A DNA stretch of 64,000 nt from positions 2,521,318-2,585,317 of the forward strand of contig NZ_CP150886.1 of NCBI RefSeq assembly GCF_038050375.1, written 5' to 3'. A program made the translations under genes and the position numbers. Shown here in pieces: positions 45,901 to 53,408 of the stretch. The notes under the pieces are model-generated. The model saw only the letters and a list, made by a program, of their open reading frames with translations. It was not told where the DNA came from and did not search any database. Each line of letters opens with the position of its first letter. The stretch's first letter is position 1. Source of the stretch: Okeanomitos corallinicola TIOX110. GTDB lineage: Bacteria > Cyanobacteriota > Cyanobacteriia > Cyanobacteriales > Nostocaceae.

Positions 45901-46251
45901 GTCAATGCTGATTTAGCAGAATTAGTTTATTTACTCTTAACTAATAGCACTGATGAAACTATTTCAAAAGTGACCATTCAAAAATTGAATGTGCCTCAAG
46001 ATTATACCACTTTGATGCAAACCTATCGCCAGCGATTTGCTGATTTTCAAAAAGTTGAATCCGATTTTTTCAATGCTCTTCACCAAATTGATGAAACTGT
46101 TTACACCATGTTTAACATCACTGATGAAGAAAAAAATCATATTGAAAACCGTCTTGCCAGTTTCCCATTAAACAAATTACAACCTCGATATCCCTGGCAA
46201 ACAGTTAGACCCCGATCCATCAAGGCATATACTGAAGACCGATTTGCATAA
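42940..46251 (+). CDS. Type IIG-like restriction-modification protein, N6-adenine methyltransferase
   Basis: 1103 aa from GTG 42940. The N-terminus has a nuclease-like core (GGGYADIKLLTHEKIAWVVG then DLKKDDKEL, Asp ~45 and D-x-K ~77). The methyltransferase follows: motif X region GEFYTPPSIVDWLL, motif I LLDPSCGSGSFLV near 430, motif IV ILGNPPYIRAER near 545, which is Eco57I/N6-adenine class. A large C-terminal region with a TaqI-like specificity domain (SRTTFYPRTLEALPWL) completes the R-M-S fusion. It should modify adenine and cut unmodified DNA. One open frame, no damage. Single-gene defence system; its site cannot be predicted. Confidence 0.9.
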   Translation: MPKNSRSPKQQLNALEKWLALEWNRPERSYNPDVRDFLSALLDYPKDHVVTEDAAGGGYADIKLLTHEKIAWVVGDLKKDDKELTTETGRQKLWNQKRKYVEGLTRYVVFLTAHYLWIVIPTGEAVQGLENPIYLSDITFEELRETLKFLSYSQASHNNQWQTFIEGNLPYIYLKLDTNDTLNQLRQDLQISFTELNAAAEGVIAALSKNYEYFKQQEKEAEGNLASATKDSRERAMMRLKRKFNFERHLCEDILPQFEAQYGREINAKDKQIQERIREAFAADSVAVLIARVLFLRLVEDLELTNKRRLSNGGPKDWSAFVDHLIGDAKALVKLVAEDLGRLYHEPFEQNVFDWIYETNGALNEALQRLILRFNAYDFSGLSEEILGDIYQGFLPVAKRKRLGEFYTPPSIVDWLLEQTVFSHAEGKLLDPSCGSGSFLVRYVHRCLEDAKARDLDIDFVLQELQKNVWGFDLNPFAAFISHFQLMWAMIRFKPSRKQTDIPNIYVYNLNSLLRDDDLVSILGEDFLSPGSWERDRSQWKYILGNPPYIRAERVKYGEEMKGLWQQVWGQNADTGLVFLYRSLTEWLEPNGFLGMVVSGGYANSEAAAKVWKLLYPRQNAALRKIVWLEFAGKQWDANVIPMLLVIEKTSAQEDDEIEVYVPSKWPSNEQSVKIKYKDFFDAKISPRITAIDPSNPAEALWGDYLLPLVHPHDVPILKKLYPNGNGGNVVELKEAVARQISRNNRPFWFTYGIQRGGTEVTPESTGASAVQVIAGRSISMGWAGEFTGWVDLEAVKNRPYGKLSLWADQTYDNFLAVAKFTLAPTSAVVSSNSNEQILAAIDTVIVALPKPDGPSIEAVAAYLNSKVVRFYWAVRLRSGVLEGSSRTTFYPRTLEALPWLKNLEPDIEQQLVDSYNNLARLAAIARNNPNEWLLSEVEKQIVTSRYRLSDRSLGLNFSNWSQEDVLAEELILDNNCIRTGLFSIELVNADLAELVYLLLTNSTDETISKVTIQKLNVPQDYTTLMQTYRQRFADFQKVESDFFNALHQIDETVYTMFNITDEEKNHIENRLASFPLNKLQPRYPWQTVRPRSIKAYTEDRFA

Positions 46252-46326
46252 ATGTATTGACTTGAGTACATCCAGATAAATTATCCTAAATTGTAGGGGC
46301 ATCATAAAATTTGCCCTTGCACTTGA

Positions 46327-46440
46327 TTACACCCAATCAAAAGTCCTACTAACCGCCTTCTTCCACAACTCACAATAACCTTCCCTCTCCACATCATCCA
46401 TGTTCTCTTCCCAAGTCTGATCTAAAAGCCAATTTTCACT
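46327..46440 (-). pseudogene. FGGY-kinase (glycerol kinase-like) C-terminal fragment
   Basis: About 37 codons: LSENWLLDQTWEENMDD, then ELWKKAVSRTFDWV and TAA at 46327-46329. The W...P/E-M...Y..W..AV.R...W pattern is that of the glycerol kinase C-terminus. The rest of the gene is absent. Assignment rests on a short stretch. Confidence 0.45.
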
Positions 46441-46773
46441 TAATGGGTGGCAAGGTGGCTAAACAGCTTGTTTCATAAGGGATAGAGCCTGAAAGCCACG
46501 TTGAAAAAAGAGGCGTTTATAAGGTATAACAATTATAAGCGATCGCTCTCATATTTAACATTAAAAAAAATTTACAGAATATGATTATTAACAATTACCT
46601 TCTAAAATCTCTATAAGAATGTTCCAACCAATAAATAATCCAATACTACTCATTGCGATCGCAACATCTGTCTCTCATTCCCAGTCTGGAGACTGAGAAT
46701 GGTTTTTGAAAGGTTCTACCTTTCTTTTTTATCTCACGCAAAGACACAAAGGAGCAAAGATAAGAAGATATTT

Positions 46774-46961
46774 TTAGGCTACTCCATAATCTGTATAGGG
46801 GCGTTTATAAGGAGGATGTAAACCTAGTACAATATCTTCTTTAGGTACTCCCATTTTTACTAAATCTGCGGTGGGATTTTCTTCTGTGAGATTTTGTTGT
46901 AACCAAACTTTGCCGTTGTTAATATCTAGGTGTATAACATTCCGATAAACACGATTTAAAA
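46774..46961 (-). pseudogene. xisI C-terminal fragment
   Basis: About 62 codons: RVYRNVIHLDINNGKVWLQ, then LVKMGVPKEDIVLGLHPP and KRPYTDYGVA, the standard end of XisI (fdxN element excision controlling factor). A TAG at 46962-46964 and no upstream coding show the 5' half is lost. XisI proteins usually pair with XisH, not seen here. Confidence 0.75.
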
Positions 46962-47020
46962 TCTAGAGAATAGGTTTGTTTGTACCTGAAACCTCCAAGA
47001 GTATAATTTAAAAGCACTAG

Positions 47021-47134
47021 ATGTCTACACCGATTTATCACATCACCCACATTGATAACTTAACCTCCATAATCACCAGTAGGGGATTGATAGCAGTTCT
47101 CGAATATATTTCGAGAACATACAAATGTTATTGA
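47021..47134 (+). pseudogene. darT N-terminal fragment
   Basis: ATG 47021 encodes STPIYHITHIDNLTSIITSR, the typical start of DarT (DUF4433), which ADP-ribosylates thymidine in single-stranded DNA. Homology ends at the hairpin near 47096; the frame then reads through it to TGA 47132-47134. Neither the darT remainder nor darG is present. Confidence 0.7.
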
Positions 47135-47557
47135 TCATGTCCACAAAAGAAGATGATCTCATTGCCAGAGCGGAACTGTTGCAACAAGCGATTGCGACTT
47201 TGCTTCTTATGATTCAACAAATTAAAGCGGCGGGGGAAATCGCGCCTCCTGGTTGTTCTGTTTCCCGTTATCAAGCACGGGGTAAACAAGGGGTTTATTG
47301 GTACTATAAGTTACACGCTTCTCAACCCATTTTCCCTACTTCTCAACCAGGCAAGTTAACTAAATACAAGCATTTAGGGAAGGCTGGAAGTCCTGCTCAT
47401 ATTGATGCGGTTCTCTCGGTTGCTCGGAGGACTCAGGTTGATTACTTACAATCATGTATTGATTCTCTGCGACAAAACTGGGCTGACTTATACAACAGTC
47501 TCAAGGAGAAAAAGTAAGTCTCTCAATTTTCCTTGTTCTCGCAATTAAAACGCGAAC
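47096..47557. mobile_element. Hairpin-bounded mini-cassette, about 460 bp
   Basis: The left end is a perfect palindrome (GTTCTCGAA and TTCGAGAAC within 47096-47118). The right end is an imperfect one (GTTCTCGC 47535-47542, GCGAAC 47552-47557). Between them is only the 130-aa gene. The left flank is darT and the right flank a dynamin-like gene, both cut at the cassette. The same design occurs at 15171-16067. I infer a mobile or selfish unit; its ends are approximate. Confidence 0.55.
47125..47517 (+). CDS. Cassette protein, 130 aa (DUF6788-like)
   Basis: ATG 47125 (or ATG 47137). Helical N-terminus (LIARAELLQQAIATLLLMI), a middle with CSVSRYQARGKQGVYWYYKL (a strand-turn-strand like a small DNA-binding fold), KYKHLGKAGSPAHIDAVLSV, and a helical end. 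The YWYY...LGK pattern recalls the DUF6788 family, from memory. It is basic and may bind the flanking hairpins. A fragment of the same family is in the 15-16 kb element. No transposase motif, so the means of movement is unknown. Confidence 0.6.
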   Translation: MLLIMSTKEDDLIARAELLQQAIATLLLMIQQIKAAGEIAPPGCSVSRYQARGKQGVYWYYKLHASQPIFPTSQPGKLTKYKHLGKAGSPAHIDAVLSVARRTQVDYLQSCIDSLRQNWADLYNSLKEKK

Positions 47558-47566
47558 TCTTTTCTC

Positions 47567-48040
47567 TTGATCTTACCCCTTTTTTTCCTTAACCGAACAG
47601 TATTGGATCAGGGATATGAAACTAAAGTAGTTGAGAAGAGGAAATTTACACATTGGTTTTGGATAGTTCCTAAAAAAGAGACAATTAGAGTTAAACGTCC
47701 AGATAAAAAAGAAGATTACTATACTGTTTCTTTACAAGAAATTATTGACAAAGCTAATGAATCAATTGAACAAAGCATTAAAAATATAAAACAGGGAATA
47801 AACCAATATTTAGATGAAGACTTCAAACAACGAGTTAATATATTTTTCAAAGACCTTGATATTTACTTAAGTAACTACCGCGAAAGTTTAATTCAATCAC
47901 AGCAGGATCAAAAATTGCAAGTTGAGGAGAAAGAAAAATTAGTTACTGAACTTAATTACTTATTCTCTGAATCAAGAGAAAAAACCAAAAAAGCTGATGC
48001 TTTTTTACAATACGTAGGTGATTTAATAAGGAATAAGTAA
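47567..48040 (+). pseudogene. Dynamin-like GTPase (RdcA/CrfC-like), C-terminal fragment
   Basis: The coherent part starts about 47590 (VLDQGYETKVVEKRKFTHWF). It is a helical C-terminal stalk (SLQEIIDKANESIEQSIKNI, LQVEEKEKLVTELNYLFSES). The GTPase domain that should precede it is missing, cut off at the cassette. The RdcB-like gene follows with a 1-nt overlap. In E. coli the dynamin-like yjdA (crfC/rdcA) precedes yjcZ (rdcB) in the same order, which supports the identity. Confidence 0.6.
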
Positions 48041-49098
48041 TGACTAATCTTTTTTCTCCTCAAGAATCAGGTAATTTCCAACAAAATACAGGTTTTGTAA
48101 CTCCATCTACCCAAACCTTAGAAAAACTGCAACGTCGAGTTCCTGTTGTGGGAGATAAAGCCATTATTGACTTAATAAATGGCATCCAAATTAACAAAGA
48201 AATGCTCCGCTATCGCAAAAATAGAGGATGGTTTGGAAACCTAATATCTAAACTAGATGGCAGTGATAATAAACGCCAAATTCTATTAGATGGTAACTTA
48301 ATTGCAGGACAAGAAGCACTAGCTAACTGGGTTTTAGAACTGACTGACTCATTAAAAATTAGTCAAACTGCCTTAGAAATTACTCAAAACTCATTATTAG
48401 AAGCTCGTGATGCTATTCGTCATCAAAAACAACGACTGCAAAAACAAGAAGATGCAATAAATAAACTGAGTGAACAATTCAATCAATTAGCTGAACAAGT
48501 ACATCAAAGATTGAATAATATAGAATCACGAATCCGTAAATTAGAAGTACGAGTAGCTGCTAATGAAGACTTAGATCATATTATCACAGCTTGGGCTGCT
48601 GGACAAACTTACAGTCAACTACCTTGGGCAATACAAATTGCATTATTAGCACGGGAAGTATTCAGCAGTTCAGTAATTAACTATGAATTAGAAACAGGAG
48701 ATAAAGAACGGTATCGGCAATTATTAGTTAATAAAATTATCGCTCATTCTAAACAATTACCTAACAGTTTTTTTGGAATAGGTGATTTATTAGAACAAAC
48801 TTGGATTTCCATGAATAATGATGATAGAGAATTAACTGCTGGCTTATTAGAAATTCGTTCTATTCCTCAAAAAAGATTAACAAATATACCTCATTTATTT
48901 GTCATTGGTACAACATTAGAATTAGCAACACTTCCCGAAGAAGTTAGACCAAATAAACCTGCTCAAAGTGCAATTTATCTGTGTCGCGCTCAAATTGATA
49001 GTATTTCTCGTACCACCGACGCACGGGAATTTATCACCACTATTGTTGAAGAAACAGCAAACGATTGTCTAACAATAATCAATAATATTTCTAATTAA
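48040..49098 (+). CDS. RdcB/YjcZ-like protein
   Basis: 352 aa. Helical throughout, with a strong coiled coil (QKQRLQKQEDAINKLSEQFN, VHQRLNNIESRIRKLEVRV) and a C-terminal domain (AAGQTYSQLPWAIQIALLAR) that resembles the diguanylate-cyclase regulator RdcB. It overlaps the dynamin stalk gene by 1 nt and precedes the patatin gene by 5 nt, so all three were one operon. Its partner has lost the GTPase, so its role here is unclear. Family call is from memory. Confidence 0.65.
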   Translation: MTNLFSPQESGNFQQNTGFVTPSTQTLEKLQRRVPVVGDKAIIDLINGIQINKEMLRYRKNRGWFGNLISKLDGSDNKRQILLDGNLIAGQEALANWVLELTDSLKISQTALEITQNSLLEARDAIRHQKQRLQKQEDAINKLSEQFNQLAEQVHQRLNNIESRIRKLEVRVAANEDLDHIITAWAAGQTYSQLPWAIQIALLAREVFSSSVINYELETGDKERYRQLLVNKIIAHSKQLPNSFFGIGDLLEQTWISMNNDDRELTAGLLEIRSIPQKRLTNIPHLFVIGTTLELATLPEEVRPNKPAQSAIYLCRAQIDSISRTTDAREFITTIVEETANDCLTIINNISN

Positions 49099-49103
49099 TA
49101 AAT

Positions 49104-50111
49104 ATGAAAACAGCTAACCCGACATTTGGACTCGTACTCACTGGAGGAGGTGCAAAAGGAGCATATCAAGCCGGTGCATTAAAATATATTGCAGAAATCG
49201 GATTAGTACCACATATTATTGCAGGAACTAGCATAGGCGCTCTAAATGGTGCAGTTTTGTCATCTTATCGCCCTTTTTCCCAAGCAGTACAGCAGCTTAA
49301 CGAATTTTGGAAAGAACTAGCCGAAGCTGAGATTTTACGCCCCAATACAGGTACAATTCTCCGCACACTTAGTTACACTACTCAAACCTTTGTACCCATA
49401 CTGCGGGAATGGATGCTTCATTTCCTACTAGAACAGGGGATATTAAAAGATTCTACCGCAATTTTTGACCCTGCACCCATTGAAAAACTATTAAGAGAAA
49501 AAATCAATCCTAACAGCCTAAGAAATGGAATTGAGTTATGGGTTACAGTATTTCCCAGCTTGAAAATTCCCGGTTTAGGTTACGACTGGTTAATTAATTT
49601 TGTTCGCGCACACACCGGGACAGATGCTCACTGGCTTTGTGTACAAGACTTCACAGATGATGAAACAATTCATAATCTTCTTTTAGCTAGTGCTGCTCTT
49701 CCTTTAGCATTTCCTAGTAGAGAAGTAAATGGAAAATCTTACGTTGATGGTGGGTTAGCTGATAACGTTCCTTTAAAAGCTTTAGCTGTGCGTGGCTGTA
49801 CTCATGCAATTATTATTCACTTGCAAAATGGAGTAACTTGGAATCGTCATGATTTTCCAGAACAAACTATTATTGAAATTAGACCAGAACAGCCGATTAA
49901 TAAATCAAATATGCCAATTATAGGTTTAATTGATAGTTGGTTAGACTTCAGTTTTGAACGAATTACCGAACTCCAACAGCGTGGATATGAAGATGCACAA
50001 CGTTGTTTAACTCCCATTATTCAAACTTTAACCACTGTCAAAAAACAACGTCAGACTCATGATAGACTGGTTAACTCTACACAGCAGCTATTGAATGACC
50101 CTCCCCTATAA
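49104..50111 (+). CDS. Patatin-like phospholipase
   Basis: 335 aa. Oxyanion-hole motif GGGAKG at 14-19, nucleophile Ser43 in GTSIG, and the catalytic Asp near 215 in YVDGGLADNVP, so the Ser-Asp dyad is complete. No signal peptide. Patatin phospholipases are membrane-degrading effectors in several defence systems. As the third gene of a dynamin/RdcB operon it could be one, but the family also has housekeeping members. Confidence 0.9.
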   Translation: MKTANPTFGLVLTGGGAKGAYQAGALKYIAEIGLVPHIIAGTSIGALNGAVLSSYRPFSQAVQQLNEFWKELAEAEILRPNTGTILRTLSYTTQTFVPILREWMLHFLLEQGILKDSTAIFDPAPIEKLLREKINPNSLRNGIELWVTVFPSLKIPGLGYDWLINFVRAHTGTDAHWLCVQDFTDDETIHNLLLASAALPLAFPSREVNGKSYVDGGLADNVPLKALAVRGCTHAIIIHLQNGVTWNRHDFPEQTIIEIRPEQPINKSNMPIIGLIDSWLDFSFERITELQQRGYEDAQRCLTPIIQTLTTVKKQRQTHDRLVNSTQQLLNDPPL

Positions 50112-50149
50112 AAAATTATCGCCAATTCAGTTAGAAATATTTTCTGTTA

Positions 50150-50662
50150 TTAAAGGTTTGCAACAATATCTTGTAAAGGCAACATTAATGTTAAAGGTTC
50201 TATCGGTGAGGGCTTAAATTTATGTTTTAGATAAAATTGTTTAGCTTCTTCATCTTTCGCATGAACTAAAATACATCGTATTCCTACAATTTTGGATGCT
50301 TGTAGAACCCGAAAAATTGCATCTCTTAGTAAACCAGATCCTACACCTTGCCCTTCCCATTGTTCATCAACAGCCAACCTACCAATGATCATACAAGGCA
50401 CTGGATCTGGTGCATTTTGCTTGACTTTTCTAATAGCCACTGAGTGATATACACCAGAACTTGCCAAACAGTAATAACCAATTACTTTATTTTCACAAAT
50501 TACTACATAAGTTCTAGCAGTATCCCCCTCATTCTTTAAAGCTTTTTCCCTCAACCAATTATTTAAAGTTTCTGACCTTGATTTGAATTGTGATATATCA
50601 TGGCTAGAATTAATTGGTTGAGGAGCTTCTATAATTTTCGTCTGTGCCATTCTTAATCCCAA
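50150..50662 (-). CDS. GNAT-family acetyltransferase toxin (AtaT/TacT-like)
   Basis: 170 aa. The GNAT fold is shown by VIGYYCLASSGVYHSVAI, MIIGRLAVDEQWEGQGVGSG (the acetyl-CoA pyrophosphate loop Q/R-x-x-G-x-G/A as QGVGSG) and CILVHAKDEEAKQFYLKHKF. Downstream of, and overlapping by 10 nt, a DUF1778 antitoxin. This order is that of AtaRT/TacAT modules, in which the enzyme acetylates aminoacyl-tRNA and stops translation. All core motifs intact. Confidence 0.9.
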   Translation of the reverse strand: MGLRMAQTKIIEAPQPINSSHDISQFKSRSETLNNWLREKALKNEGDTARTYVVICENKVIGYYCLASSGVYHSVAIRKVKQNAPDPVPCMIIGRLAVDEQWEGQGVGSGLLRDAIFRVLQASKIVGIRCILVHAKDEEAKQFYLKHKFKPSPIEPLTLMLPLQDIVANL

Positions 50663-50943
50663 GGTGATTTAGCAGCCAAAAACTTACGTAGTTCCTCATC
50701 TACTTGAGGTGGTGCATCTAAAATATCAATAAATTCTTGATATTTCTTTTCATCTAAAGCAAAAAAAGTTTGCTCACAAATTACTTTTTCTGCTTCTCTA
50801 CAAGCGACATCTAGCATGAAATCAGAACGAGTTTTACCAAGAATTGATGCAGCATAATCAATTAAATTACGCTGTTTTTCTTGAACTCTAATATTAATAA
50901 CCTGATTGCGCCCAGGATTATCCATTTCAAAGGAAGCTACCAT
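50653..50943 (-). CDS. DUF1778 ribbon-helix-helix antitoxin (AtaR/TacA-like)
   Basis: 96 aa, ATG 50943 with AGGA 7 nt upstream. The N-terminus has INIRVQEKQRNLIDYAASIL, the ribbon-helix-helix, then GKTRSDFMLDVACREAEKVI, and a C-terminal helix (KKYQEFIDILDAPPQVDE) that would neutralise the acetyltransferase. It overlaps the toxin gene. A promoter with an inverted repeat in its -35 region lies directly upstream. Confidence 0.9.
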   Translation of the reverse strand: MVASFEMDNPGRNQVINIRVQEKQRNLIDYAASILGKTRSDFMLDVACREAEKVICEQTFFALDEKKYQEFIDILDAPPQVDEELRKFLAAKSPWD

Positions 50944-50978
50944 TTTAGTTTCCTGAATTTTATTACTCCATTACCCCT

Positions 50979-51015
50979 ACTATAGATAATCGTGTACACA
51001 ATGTCAATACATTGT
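50979..51015 (-). promoter_or_regulatory. Sigma-70 promoter with overlapping operator for the toxin-antitoxin operon
   Basis: On the minus strand TTGACA (51002-51007), 17 bp, TATAGT (50979-50984). The inverted repeat ACAATGT (50998-51004) and ACATTGT (51009-51015) covers the -35 box and suits a ribbon-helix-helix dimer. Autorepression is inferred. Confidence 0.7.
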
Positions 51016-51103
51016 TGTCTGGGTGGTAGGCTGGTCGTCATAACCTTATACACGAATAAATAGACTTGTTAAACAACTAGACATTAGATGTAGCGACATA
51101 CAA

Positions 51104-51137
51104 AAAAATGTGTCATAAATAACTTAGGCACATTTTT
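51104..51137. terminator. Candidate hairpin between antitoxin promoter and LRAT gene
   Basis: AAAAATGTG (51104-51112) pairs with CACATTTTT (51129-51137), loop 16 nt, flanked by A and T runs. It could end transcription entering from either side. AT-rich, so stability is modest. Confidence 0.4.
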
Positions 51138-51183
51138 ATTTTGTTGTTATTAATAAAATTCGAGTATTCAAGGTGACTAGAGC

Positions 51184-51992
51184 ATGAGAGAAGATCACGT
51201 TTACTATAATTGCGGTGCTTACAGCCATCATGGTATAGACTGCGGTGATGGTACAGTTATTCATTATACAAAGAACTATGGGAAGATTTCTCATATTTCT
51301 TGGGCTTCCTTTGCATCTGGAAACACGGTTTTTGTAAGAGAGTACGGCCATGTGATACACCAGATATTGTGGTTTGGCGTGCTGAAAGCAGATTAGGAGA
51401 AGATGCTTATCACCTATTTGATAATAATTGTGAACACTTTGCTACTTGGTGTAAAACAGGTGTACACGCCAGCGAACAAGTAAAAAATGCAGGAGCAGTT
51501 GGAGCGGGAGCATCTGGAAGTGGAGCCGCAGTTGCGGGTAGTCTTGGTGTTGTTAGTGCTGCTGGTGCGGCTGCTGGGTTAAGTGGTGCTGGTATTATGT
51601 CAGGTTTAGCAGCAGTTGGAGGTAGTGCAGTTGCGGGTATTGGCGTACTTGGTGCTGCTCCTGCTGCTATTACAACACTAGCTATGAATCAGGTTTTAAA
51701 CGATGATGAGAGTCTTCCTGATGATGAACGTGAAGCTCGTGCTGTTGGTAGAACTATGACAACTGTAGGCGCAGTAGCTGGTACTGCTGGAGCAGTTGGT
51801 ACAGTTGCAGCTGCCGGAAGTGTTGCAGGTTTGAGTCCTGCTGGAATTACTTCTGGTTTAGCCGCAGTTGGATCAACAGTAGGAATGGGAATGGCTGCCG
51901 GTGTTGCTATTACAGTGGCCGCACCAGCAGCAGCAGCGGCCGCTGTTGGCTATGGTACTTACAAATTCTGGAAATGGATATCGGAAAAGTAG
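51184..51992 (+). pseudogene. LRAT-like protein with Gly/Ala-rich tail, frameshifted once
   Basis: AAGGTGA precedes ATG 51184. The first frame has the LRAT/NlpC-P60-type His region (NCGAYSHHGIDCGDGTVIHY); the second has the catalytic Cys motif LFDNNCEHFATWC. Homology leaves one frame and enters the other at TACGG|CCATG, about 51347, consistent with one lost base. After it, ~150 residues are almost all Gly, Ala, Val and Ser, with two copies of a GLS-AGI-SGLAAVG unit, probably a membrane region. LRAT-type enzymes are thiol acyltransferases or lipases. It may be a pseudogene, a sequencing error or a frameshifted gene. Confidence 0.75.
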
Positions 51993-52042
51993 GCAGTCAC
52001 TTCACTATATTTCTGAGACATATTACATTTGAGTTCTAAAGT

Positions 52043-52177
52043 ATGAACAACCTTGATGCAATACTTGATAAAGCCTTGAAGCTTGGTAGTTTGATGTCAT
52101 TAGATTTTCATAATCCAGATGGTACAGCACTTCCGGCTGTAATGAGGTACACTAGATTAAAATACAAATGCTTTTAA
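52043..52177 (+). pseudogene. Gene start cut by IS630
   Basis: ATG 52043 encodes NNLDAILDKALKLGSLMSLD and some 25 more residues, then runs into IS630 sequence and stops at TAA 52175-52177. It starts 51 bp after the LRAT stop, so it may be the second gene of that operon. Family unknown. Confidence 0.45.
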
Positions 52178-52996
52178 ATGAAATCATACTCTCTGGATCT
52201 TCGAGAAAAAATAGTTGCTGCCCATATTCAAAAAAACATATCAATCAGGAAAGTAGCTAATATATTTTCTGTGTCAAAAAGTTTAGTACAAAAGCTGGTA
52301 AAACAACAAAAAATTGATGGAGATTTACAACCCAAGAAGCGAGGAAAACCACAATTTAGTCATCTGACAAATGCGGACATAGATTTAAGAGAATTGGTTG
52401 AAGCAAATTCGGATGCAACATTGATAGAATTGTGTGAATTATTTGCAGATAAAACTGGTAATTGGGTAGGTCGAAGTGCAATGTGTTCTGCATTACAGAA
52501 ATTAGGATTAAATCGTAAAAAAAAACAACGCGGAGTACCCAAGCAGGAACAGAAAGAGTTCTGAATTTAAGATTAGATTATTGGGATCAGGTCAAAAATA
52601 TAGAGCCAGAAAATTTAGTATTTCTGGACGAAACTGGTATCCTACTTGGCTTAACGAGGACTCATGCCCGCTCACAACTAGGAGCAAGAGCTTACTCTGT
52701 CAAACCCTTTTATCGAGGCTCAAAGGTTACAGTAATTGGAGCTATTAGTATTCAAAAAGTAGTTGCATTAATGACAATGAATGATTCAATGGATGGCAAC
52801 GCTTTTGAAGTATTTGTTGAAAAGTTTTTAGTGCCACAGTTATGGTCGGGAGCAGTGGTAGTAATGGATAATTTATCCGCACATAAACGAGATTCAATTG
52901 TGTCAATGATTGAAGCTGTTGGTGCTTCAGTTCTTTGTTTATCCTCATACTCTCCTGATTTTAATCCAATTGAATTATGGTGGTCACAACTCAAAA
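52148..52996. mobile_element. IS630-type element, right end missing
   Basis: The left edge is near a TA at 52148 (GTACACTAGATTAAAATAC). The transposase lies in two frames joined at a run of nine As. After about 52996 the sequence changes to a different gene, so the right end and transposase C-terminus are lost. Confidence 0.7.
52178..52996 (+). pseudogene. IS630 transposase, two frames, C-terminus lost
   Basis: First frame (52178-52564): KSYSLDLREKIVAAHIQKN, an HTH, then a second helix pair. Second frame in -1: EPENLVFLDETG, VVVMDNLSAHKRD, and YSPDFNPIELWWSQLK, the three parts holding the D, D and E of IS630. They join at the A9 run 52517-52525, where -1 slippage is normal in this family. 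The tail after SQLK is missing, so the copy is dead. Confidence 0.85.
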
Positions 52997-53408
52997 TTCA
53001 GTGCAAGGTGAATTTGCTACATCAGCCAATAGCGCACCACGTAGCATTGTTGGTTCTCGCGCCCAAATTCATACTCGTAGACCTTCTACTTGGAATGATT
53101 TAACTGAGACTGAAACATCTCTATTGGATTTTTTGAGATGTAAGGGAAAACTAAGTGAGTTATCTCCTACTGAAACAAAACAAAAATTGCTTAATTATTT
53201 TCGAGAAGGAGATAGGTTTGAGCGACTTGTTAACGTGGCAGATAAAGAACCTCCAAGAGTGCGAGCTATGCTGGGAGCAATCGGGCAAGAGCTAGGAAAG
53301 AGTCGAGATATCTTAGTAAAAATCAAGAAAGGATTAAACCCCGTATCTCGTTTTGATTTTGGTAATCTAAGGAATCTTCGCTATGCCAAGGAGTGGCAAG
53401 CTAAGTGA
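52977..53408 (+). CDS. AbiEi-like antitoxin partner, 5' end replaced by IS630 sequence
   Basis: 143 aa. ATG 52977 lies inside the IS630 remnant, in another frame, so the first ~7 codons are IS-derived. The rest (RPSTWNDLTETETSLLDFLR, LVNVADKEPPRVRAMLGAIG, FDFGNLRNLRYAKEW) resembles the partner of AbiEii-type nucleotidyltransferases. It overlaps that gene as GTGA. The N-terminal wing of the family is missing. Expression from a fused start is possible but doubtful. Confidence 0.6.
   Translation: MVVTTQNSVQGEFATSANSAPRSIVGSRAQIHTRRPSTWNDLTETETSLLDFLRCKGKLSELSPTETKQKLLNYFREGDRFERLVNVADKEPPRVRAMLGAIGQELGKSRDILVKIKKGLNPVSRFDFGNLRNLRYAKEWQAK

Larger units (their letters stand above)
46252..47020. 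other. Gene graveyard between restriction gene and darT fragment
   Basis: About 770 bp. Holds an FGGY-kinase tail (46327-46440) and an xisI tail (46774-46961), both minus strand, with repeat-like AT-rich DNA between them. HIP1 sites at 46540 and 46655. CCAGTCTGGAGACTGAGAA near 46681 is a common intergenic phrase. Confidence 0.5.
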
